Source of the DNA: Kyrpidia sp.
Lineage (GTDB): Bacteria > Bacillota > Bacilli > Kyrpidiales > Kyrpidiaceae
Direction of reading: 5' to 3'
DNA: 64,000 bases
Assembly: GCA_029960885.1 (NCBI GenBank)
Contig: JASBVV010000002.1
Span: forward strand, 1 to 64,000
Positions 57,698 through 64,000 of this stretch are shown here, one piece after another. Each line of letters opens with the position of its first letter. The first letter of the stretch is position 1. The notes below the pieces were generated by a model that saw only the letters and a program-made list of their open reading frames with translations, searched no databases and was not told the origin of the DNA. A program made the translations under genes and the position numbers.

Positions 57698-58500
57698 TGG
57701 CGGAGTCGGATATCCGGGTGGTGGTGGCGGGTGCCGCGGGAAAAATGGGGAGGGAGGTCATCCGGGCCGTGGTCCGGGAGCCCGGCCTGCGCTTGGTGGG
57801 TGCGGTCGGGACACAGCCCCGGGCGGACGCGGGGACGGTGGCCGGGATCGGGGAAATGGGCATCCCGGTGTCCGCGGATCTTCGCGAGACCCTGATCGCC
57901 GCGCGCCCGGACGTGTTGGTGGATTTCACCCGTCCGGACGTGGTCGCCGACCACGTGAACCAGGCGCTGGAATTGGGTATCCGCCCGGTGGTGGGGACCA
58001 CAGGGGTCACCCAGGAACAGATTCGGCGTTGGGATGACTTTTGCAGGCAGCGGGGGATCGGTGGAATCGTCGCGCCGAATTTTGCCGTCGGGGCGGTGTT
58101 GATGATGCGGTTTGCCAGGGAGGCCGCGCGGTTTTTCCCGCACGTGGAAATCATCGAGATGCACCACGATGGTAAATTGGACGCGCCTTCGGGCACAGCG
58201 GTCAAGACGGCGGAAGACATTGCGGTTACGGGCGCCGGGATCACCTCGGGGCGCCCGGACGAGCGGGAACTGTGGCCGGGTGCCCGGGGAGCGGATGTGA
58301 ACGGGGTCCGGATTCATTCGGTGCGACTGCCCGGGCTCGTGGCACACCAGGAAGTGATCTTGGGCGGGCCGGGACAAATTCTGACCCTGCGCCATGATTC
58401 CGTCGACCGGTCGTCGTTTATGCCCGGGGTGGTGCTCGCCGTCCGGGGTGTCATGACGTACTCCGGAATGGTGTACGGGCTGGAACATCTGCTTCACTGA
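57697..58500 (+). CDS. dapB: 4-hydroxy-tetrahydrodipicolinate reductase
   Basis: VVVAGAAGKMGREVIRAV, EIIEMHHDGKLDAPSGTAVKTAE. Confidence 0.94.
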   Translation: MAESDIRVVVAGAAGKMGREVIRAVVREPGLRLVGAVGTQPRADAGTVAGIGEMGIPVSADLRETLIAARPDVLVDFTRPDVVADHVNQALELGIRPVVGTTGVTQEQIRRWDDFCRQRGIGGIVAPNFAVGAVLMMRFAREAARFFPHVEIIEMHHDGKLDAPSGTAVKTAEDIAVTGAGITSGRPDERELWPGARGADVNGVRIHSVRLPGLVAHQEVILGGPGQILTLRHDSVDRSSFMPGVVLAVRGVMTYSGMVYGLEHLLH

Positions 58501-58513
58501 GGAGGCCGGCGGC

Positions 58514-59785
58514 GTGGGACCGGAGGCGTGGGATCCCTGGCTGGCGGCCCGACGGGTGATCGCGGCGCTCGGTGCGGCCGGATGGGAAGCGGTGTTTGTC
58601 GGAGGGTGCGTTCGGGACCTGCTGTTGGGAAGGGCGTCCAGGGATGTGGATGTGGCCACGGCCGCTCCTCCCGAGGCGGTCATGGACGTCTTTCCCCAGG
58701 CGGTGCCGACCGGTTTGGCATTCGGCACGGTGACCGTGCCGATGGGCGGCGTGCCGGTGGAGGTGACGACGTACCGGCGAGAAGGAGGCTATCGCGATCG
58801 GCGTCGGCCGTCGAAGGTGGTATTCACCGCCCGGGTGGAGGAGGATTTGGCTCGCCGGGATTTTACGGTGAATGCGATGGCCCTCACCCCGAGCGGGCGG
58901 TTGATCGATCCGTTCGGCGGGCTGCACGATCTGCTGGCAGGCCGGATTGCGGCGGTGGGGGAACCCAAGCGGAGGTTCGCGGAAGATGCGCTGCGCATGG
59001 TTCGTGCGCTGCGGCTGGCGGCCGAGCTGTCGTTTGATCTGGATCCTGCGGTCGCCCGGGCGCTTCGGGAACAGATGGACGAAGTTCGCCATGTGGCGGC
59101 GGAACGGGTGTTTGCCGAGTGGCGGCTCCTGGTCGCCGGCCGGGTGAAAGCGGTGGCCTCCGAACTGGCGGTGAGCGGATTCTTGGCCTGGTGGATTCCG
59201 TTGCCGAAAGAATGGGACGCGGGGAACCTGGTGCCGGCCGTTGCCCGGTGGGCCGACATTTGCACACGGCTTCCTCCGTCCCCGGCCATGCGCACGGCGG
59301 CGTTGTTGCGGGTGCTCGGGTGTTCCCGGGAGCACGTTGGCTCCATCGGGGAAAGGTGGCGGGCGAGCCGGGCGTTTGAACGGGAGGTGTCGGCGTGGTG
59401 GGAAGCCGCCGCTTTTGATCCGCTCGGTGCGAACCCCGGCGAGTGGGCCCGGTGGTTGTATCACACCGGGCGTTCCCGGAGCGGGGACGGATTCAGGCTG
59501 ACGGTGGCCTTGCGGGGGTACACCGGGGAGCAGGAATCGGCCTGCCGCGCCTCGTTCCGACGGGCATTAAATTCACAGCCCGTGTGGGAGCGACGGGATT
59601 GGGCCGTGGGGCTGGAGGCGCTGTGCCGCGAAGCCGGAGTGCCTCCGGGGCCGGTATGGGGAGACCTGGAACGGGAATTGACGGAAGCGATGTTGGAAGG
59701 CCGGGTGGCCAACGAACCACATGCTCTTCGGCGGTTTGTTCGGAAGTGGGCCCGGGTCCACGGAGATCGGGAGGGTCCAACATGA
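58514..59785 (+). CDS. cca: CCA tRNA nucleotidyltransferase
   Basis: EAVFVGGCVRDLLLGRASRDVDVATAAPPE, RRDFTVNAMAL, RRFAEDALRMVRALRLAAEL. Confidence 0.92.
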   Translation: MGPEAWDPWLAARRVIAALGAAGWEAVFVGGCVRDLLLGRASRDVDVATAAPPEAVMDVFPQAVPTGLAFGTVTVPMGGVPVEVTTYRREGGYRDRRRPSKVVFTARVEEDLARRDFTVNAMALTPSGRLIDPFGGLHDLLAGRIAAVGEPKRRFAEDALRMVRALRLAAELSFDLDPAVARALREQMDEVRHVAAERVFAEWRLLVAGRVKAVASELAVSGFLAWWIPLPKEWDAGNLVPAVARWADICTRLPPSPAMRTAALLRVLGCSREHVGSIGERWRASRAFEREVSAWWEAAAFDPLGANPGEWARWLYHTGRSRSGDGFRLTVALRGYTGEQESACRASFRRALNSQPVWERRDWAVGLEALCREAGVPPGPVWGDLERELTEAMLEGRVANEPHALRRFVRKWARVHGDREGPT

Positions 59786-60765
59786 CGGAGATTCGAGGGC
59801 GAATTCTGCAGACCCTTCGCGAAGCGGGGGATCGATTTGTCTCGGGGGAAGAGCTGGGACAAAAGCTCGGTATTTCCCGGACGGCGGTTTGGAAACACAT
59901 TCAGTCTCTTCAAGGGGCGGGATACCCCATCGAAGCGGTGCGCAATCGGGGATACCGGTTGCTGTGGCGGGGTGAAGTGCTCAGTGCCGAGGCGATTCAG
60001 GCGGGGCTGACGACAAGGTCGCTGGGAAAGCGGATGGCGGTGTTGGAAACGGTGGATTCGACCAACCGGTACGCTTTTGCGGAGGCGGAACGAGGAGCTC
60101 CCGAAGGTTATACGGTTCTGGCCGAACGGCAGACGGCGGGAAAGGGGCGGCGGGGGCGGGCTTGGTTTTCCCCGCCGGGCACCGGCATCTGGATGTCCGT
60201 GGTGTTGCGCCCGGGGTTCCCGGTGTATAAGGCGCCGCAATTGACTTTGACGGCGGCGGTGTCGGTCGCCGACGCGGTGCGGAAGGTGACGGGGGTGCCG
60301 GTGGGGATCAAGTGGCCCAATGACCTGCTTTTGCCCGACGGACGAAAGGTGTGCGGGATTCTGAGCGAACTGAGCGCCGAGGCCGAAGAGATTCGCTTTG
60401 TGGTGCTCGGCATCGGTCTCAACGTGTTCGGGCGACCGGAAACCTTCCCCCCGGAGCTGCGCACGGTGGCGGGGGCTCTGGCCCCAGAGGGGGAGCAGAT
60501 CTCCCGGATCGCCTTGATCCAATCCATGCTGGCTCATCTGGAACGCGATTACGCGGTGTACAGTGAGGACGGGTTCTCCCCGCTCAAAAATCGGTGGGAG
60601 CGGCTGAATGTCTCTTTGGGGCGCCGAATCGCCGTGCAGACATCCCGGGGCCGGCTGACGGGGTGGGCGCGGAGGATCGATGATGACGGCGCCCTGTGGG
60701 TGGAGGCGGACACCGGTGAAATGGAGCCAATCATCAGTGCTGACGTGATCTTTGACCCCCACTGA
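59782..60765 (+). CDS. birA: Bifunctional biotin ligase/repressor BirA
   Basis: N-terminal wHTH (SGEELGQKLGISRTAVWKHIQSLQGAGY), AERQTAGKGRRGRAWFSPPGTGIWMSVVLRP, GIKWPNDLLLPDGRKVCGIL. Confidence 0.93.
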   Translation: MTEIRGRILQTLREAGDRFVSGEELGQKLGISRTAVWKHIQSLQGAGYPIEAVRNRGYRLLWRGEVLSAEAIQAGLTTRSLGKRMAVLETVDSTNRYAFAEAERGAPEGYTVLAERQTAGKGRRGRAWFSPPGTGIWMSVVLRPGFPVYKAPQLTLTAAVSVADAVRKVTGVPVGIKWPNDLLLPDGRKVCGILSELSAEAEEIRFVVLGIGLNVFGRPETFPPELRTVAGALAPEGEQISRIALIQSMLAHLERDYAVYSEDGFSPLKNRWERLNVSLGRRIAVQTSRGRLTGWARRIDDDGALWVEADTGEMEPIISADVIFDPH

Positions 60766-60942
60766 GAGCCTTCTTTCATCCCCTGGATTTTGGGAGGCCG
60801 AGCGGTTATACTGGTGCTGGGAAAGGCGGCACCGCCCAGGGCTGTACTTTCCCGGCGAAGGCAAGCGCTCCGTTTTTCGAGAATCTGCTCTGAGCCGCAC
60901 GACGGACCGAGACAGAGGGAAGTGTCAGGGCAACCCCATGAG

Positions 60943-60976
60943 ACCTTTCGCGCCGCTCGGCCGAAAGGTTTTTTTT
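60943..60976 (+). terminator. Intrinsic terminator in the panB leader
   Basis: ACCTTTCG / CGAAAGGT stem followed by TTTTTTTT, about 50 nt upstream of panB. Confidence 0.75.
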
Positions 60977-61025
60977 GTGGAAGGCGCACCTGCCGTTCGC
61001 GCGGCCGGATCCAAGGGAGTGAAAA

Positions 61026-61847
61026 ATGGTGGAAGGTTTGGCGATGGAATTTCGAAATCGCAAGGGGAGCGTCCCGCTGGTCATGGTCACGGCGTATGAC
61101 TACCCGACGGCCAGGGCGGCGGAAGATGCCGGCGTGGACGCCGTGCTGGTGGGCGATTCGGTGGGTATGGCGGTGCTTGGTCACACATCCACGATTCCGG
61201 TGACCATGGAGGAGATGCTCCACCACAGTCGGGCGGTGCGACGCGGGCTGGAAAAGACGTTGATGGTGGTGGACATGCCGTTTTTGTCGTACCAGGTCAG
61301 CGTGGAGGATGCGCTGCGCAATGCCGGACGATTGATGCAGGAAGGCGGCGCCGATGCCGTCAAGCTGGAAGGCGGGGCGGCCGTGGCGGATCGCATCGAG
61401 GCTCTGGTCCGGGCAGGAATCCCGGTGATGGGGCACATCGGATTGACTCCCCAGTCTGTACATCAACTGGGCGGGTACAAAGTACAGGGGAAAGACCCGG
61501 ATGCGGCCTCGAGGCTTCTCGACGACGCCCGGCGGCTGGAAGAAGCCGGATGCTTTGCACTGGTGGTGGAATGCATTCCCGAGGGACTCGGGGCACAAAT
61601 CGGGCGCACGGTGTCCATTCCGGTCATCGGGATCGGGGCGGGGGCGTACTGTGACGGTCAAGTGTTGGTGATGCATGACCTGCTGGGCTGGTCGTACCAT
61701 CCGGCCCCCAAGTTTGTGAAACGGTACGCCGATTTCGCCGGGGCCGCGGCGGAGGCGGTGCGGCAATACGCCTCCGACGTGCGGGAGCGCCGGTTTCCGG
61801 CGGTGGAGCATGTGTATTTTCCCGAAAGTGGGGAGAGGGTCGGATGA
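61026..61847 (+). CDS. panB: 3-methyl-2-oxobutanoate hydroxymethyltransferase
   Basis: MVTAYDYPTARAAEDAGVDAVLVGDSVGMAVLGH, GHIGLTPQSVHQLGGYKVQG. Confidence 0.96.
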   Translation: MVEGLAMEFRNRKGSVPLVMVTAYDYPTARAAEDAGVDAVLVGDSVGMAVLGHTSTIPVTMEEMLHHSRAVRRGLEKTLMVVDMPFLSYQVSVEDALRNAGRLMQEGGADAVKLEGGAAVADRIEALVRAGIPVMGHIGLTPQSVHQLGGYKVQGKDPDAASRLLDDARRLEEAGCFALVVECIPEGLGAQIGRTVSIPVIGIGAGAYCDGQVLVMHDLLGWSYHPAPKFVKRYADFAGAAAEAVRQYASDVRERRFPAVEHVYFPESGERVG

Positions 61848-62698
61848 TCCGGGCGGAAACAATTGATGAAGCGAGAAGCTGGGCGGCCGGACATCGCCGG
61901 GCGGAAAGGACCATCGGGTTGGTGCCGACCATGGGTTATTTGCACGAGGGGCACCTCTCCTTGGCGCGACGGGCAAAATCCGCAGGGCATGCGGTGGCGA
62001 TGAGCATTTTCGTGAACCCTTTGCAATTCGGTCCCAGGGAGGATTACGATCGCTACCCCCGGGATCTGTCCCGAGATGAAGGCTTGGCGGAGCGAGTGGG
62101 AGTGGATCTGCTTTTTGTACCTCCGGTTGAGGAGATGTATCCCCGCCCGCCCCGGGTCACCCTGAAAGTGGGATCGTTGGCTGACCGGTGGTGCGGGGCC
62201 TCCAGGCCGGGTCACTTCGACGGGGTGGTCACGGTGGTTTCGAAATTGTTTCACATCTTCCGCCCCGACGAGGCGTTTTTCGGGGAAAAGGATTATCAAC
62301 AGTTGCGGATTATCGAAGCCATGGTCCGGGATTTGAACTTTTCCACCCGGGTGGTCGGATGTCCGACGGTGCGTGAGGAGGACGGGTTGGCGATGAGTTC
62401 CCGCAACCGCTATTTGACTCCGGAACAGCGCCGGCGGGCGGCGGCGTTGCCCGGGGCGTTGGCCGAGGCCCGGCGGCTGTGCCGGGAAGGGCACACCCGT
62501 GCCGATGAGTTGGCGGAAGTGGTGCGGCGGGCGTTGTCGAATGCGGGATGCTCCGTGGATTATGTGGCCGTGGTTCGGGAGGACGATCTGGAACCGGTGG
62601 AGAAGGTGACGGGGCCCTGTCGGCTGATGGCGGCGGCGGTGGTCGGAGAAACGCGGTTGATCGACAATGTGGCTCTGGTTCCGGGGAGGGGGGACTGA
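61844..62698 (+). CDS. panC: Pantothenate synthetase
   Basis: [54 protein letters not shown]. Confidence 0.96.
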   Translation: MIRAETIDEARSWAAGHRRAERTIGLVPTMGYLHEGHLSLARRAKSAGHAVAMSIFVNPLQFGPREDYDRYPRDLSRDEGLAERVGVDLLFVPPVEEMYPRPPRVTLKVGSLADRWCGASRPGHFDGVVTVVSKLFHIFRPDEAFFGEKDYQQLRIIEAMVRDLNFSTRVVGCPTVREEDGLAMSSRNRYLTPEQRRRAAALPGALAEARRLCREGHTRADELAEVVRRALSNAGCSVDYVAVVREDDLEPVEKVTGPCRLMAAAVVGETRLIDNVALVPGRGD

Positions 62699-62699
62699 G

Positions 62700-63110
62700 A
62701 TGTATCGACATATGCTCGCGGGAAAATTGCACCGGGCCCGGGTGACGGAGGCGAATCTGAACTATGTCGGCAGCATCACGGTGGATGCGGAATTGTTGGA
62801 CGCGGCCGGAATCCTTCCCGGAGAACGGGTGCAGGTGGTCAACAACAACAACGGGGCGCGCTTGGAAACCTACGTGATTCCCGGAGCCCGGGGCGGGGGG
62901 GATATTTGTTTGAACGGGGCTGCGGCCCGGTTGGCTCAGCCCGGGGATATCGTGATCATTATGGCCTATGGGTGGATGACCGAGGAAGAGGCGCGCAACC
63001 ATCGGCCCCGGGTGGTCCTTCTTGACGAAAACAATCGCATCATGGGGAACATGGTCGAGGAGCCGCACCAAGAGGCGAATTCTTGGCTGCAATCGGCCGA
63101 TCTGCCTTAG
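62700..63110 (+). CDS. panD: Aspartate 1-decarboxylase
   Basis: [34 protein letters not shown] with the G-S processing site YVGSIT. Confidence 0.96.
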   Translation: MYRHMLAGKLHRARVTEANLNYVGSITVDAELLDAAGILPGERVQVVNNNNGARLETYVIPGARGGGDICLNGAAARLAQPGDIVIIMAYGWMTEEEARNHRPRVVLLDENNRIMGNMVEEPHQEANSWLQSADLP

Positions 63111-63206
63111 GTTTCCCGCCCGCCGGAGGTGCCGAGGTGCGGATAAAACCCCAAGGCCGGGCGATACTAAGCGGAAACGCGCATCGTCGCCGAGGGGGAG
63201 TTTTGG

Positions 63207-64000
63207 ATGTCGGAACCTTTTTCCGAACTCTTTGCCAAGTTGCGGAAAATCGAGCAGCGGTTGGCGGCCGACGGGGGCGATCGGTCGGAGTGGGTGCGGG
63301 AATTGGCGGCCCTGCGCGCCAGGGCCGATGAATGGATGGAGAATTGGCTGCTTCTCGAGGACCGGATCGCGGAACTCTGCGAACGATTTGACCTGGATTT
63401 GGATCCCGCGGAATCGCTGAACAACGAAGCCGAAGGGCCTGGAAATCTCGATTTCCCGCAGGGCGATGGACCGCAGGGGAGCGCACAAGAAGCGGCCAAG
63501 GGGCAAGGACCCACGGTGCTGTGGCACTTTCCGCCCCACTTGGACGGTGAACAGCTCGTCCGGACGTTTCGCCGGGGGATTGGATTTTTCGACCTGTGGA
63601 TGTATGAGGAAGCGATCGGCGAATTGGAGAAAGTGGTGCGGGAAACCGGAGATTTCCCGGTGGCCCGGCTATACCTGGCCCTTGCTTATATCGCCCGGGG
63701 ACGCGTCGATGAGGCGGAACCCCACCTCCAGTTGCTGTTGTCCACGGAACGGAGCCCCTGGATTCGGACCAGCGTGTATCACGCCCGGGCCCATATTCGG
63801 GCCGCACAAGGAAGATGGCGGGAAGCGGCCGAGGACCTCTCGCAAGCGGTGGCGTCCCGGCCGGGGATTCCGCTTTTGCACTACAATCTCGGAGTGGCGT
63901 TGATGCGGATCGGCCGGCTCGGGGACGCCGTGGCCGAGTGGATTCGGGTTGTGGAGTTGGACTGCCGGGATGAAGACGGGTGGTTGGCGGGAATCGGAGC
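63207..64000 (+). CDS. TPR-repeat protein (3'-truncated by the window edge)
   Basis: Frame open from ATG 63207 to the last base (MSEPFSELFAKLRKIEQRL...ARLYLALAYIARGRVDEAEPHL...HYNLGVALMRIGRLGDAVAEWIRVVEL); absent from the ORF track because no stop is reached. Confidence 0.75.
   Translation, partial: MSEPFSELFAKLRKIEQRLAADGGDRSEWVRELAALRARADEWMENWLLLEDRIAELCERFDLDLDPAESLNNEAEGPGNLDFPQGDGPQGSAQEAAKGQGPTVLWHFPPHLDGEQLVRTFRRGIGFFDLWMYEEAIGELEKVVRETGDFPVARLYLALAYIARGRVDEAEPHLQLLLSTERSPWIRTSVYHARAHIRAAQGRWREAAEDLSQAVASRPGIPLLHYNLGVALMRIGRLGDAVAEWIRVVELDCRDEDGWLAGIG

Noticed and set aside
59461-60900. 479-aa minus-strand ORF
   Set aside because: Antisense to cca/birA, Arg/Pro-rich, no recognisable domain.
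1-64000. CRISPR arrays, rRNA, tRNA, prophage or insertion sequences
   Set aside because: No regularly spaced repeats, no recognisable structural RNA and no transposase/integrase-like frames seen by eye; a tRNAscan/Infernal/ISfinder run would be needed to exclude small examples.

Overview
The window is a 64 kb chromosomal stretch from a high-GC, spore-forming member of the Bacilli. Gene content and order suggest an Alicyclobacillaceae/Kyrpidia-like organism, but that is inference. I see no rRNA, tRNA, CRISPR array or intact mobile element. Most of it follows the Bacillus subtilis gudB-sleB-ypeB-cmk-ypfD-der-gpsA-spoIVA-mtrB-hepS-menG-hepT-ndk-cheR-aroC-aroB-trp-tyrA-aroA-reoY(ypiB)-ypiF-qcrABC-ypjD-dapB-cca-birA-panBCD backbone. 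Insertions include a futalosine (mqn) gene set, a liv ABC transporter operon and an XPB-helicase gene pair. Most notable observations: (1) spoIVA is rearranged. Its P-loop N-terminal segment lies on the opposite strand, between ~50-bp imperfect inverted repeats, in front of the rest of the gene. (2) A strong sigma-A promoter and a run of GAG triplets cover the trpD start, a predicted TRAP site, and mtrB (TRAP) is in the same window. (3) cheR and aroC form one uninterrupted reading frame. (4) A cysteine-free MqnE-like protein sits between ubiX and mqnA. (5) A glutamate-dehydrogenase paralog has altered normally conserved motifs. (6) qcrC appears frameshifted near a C5 run.
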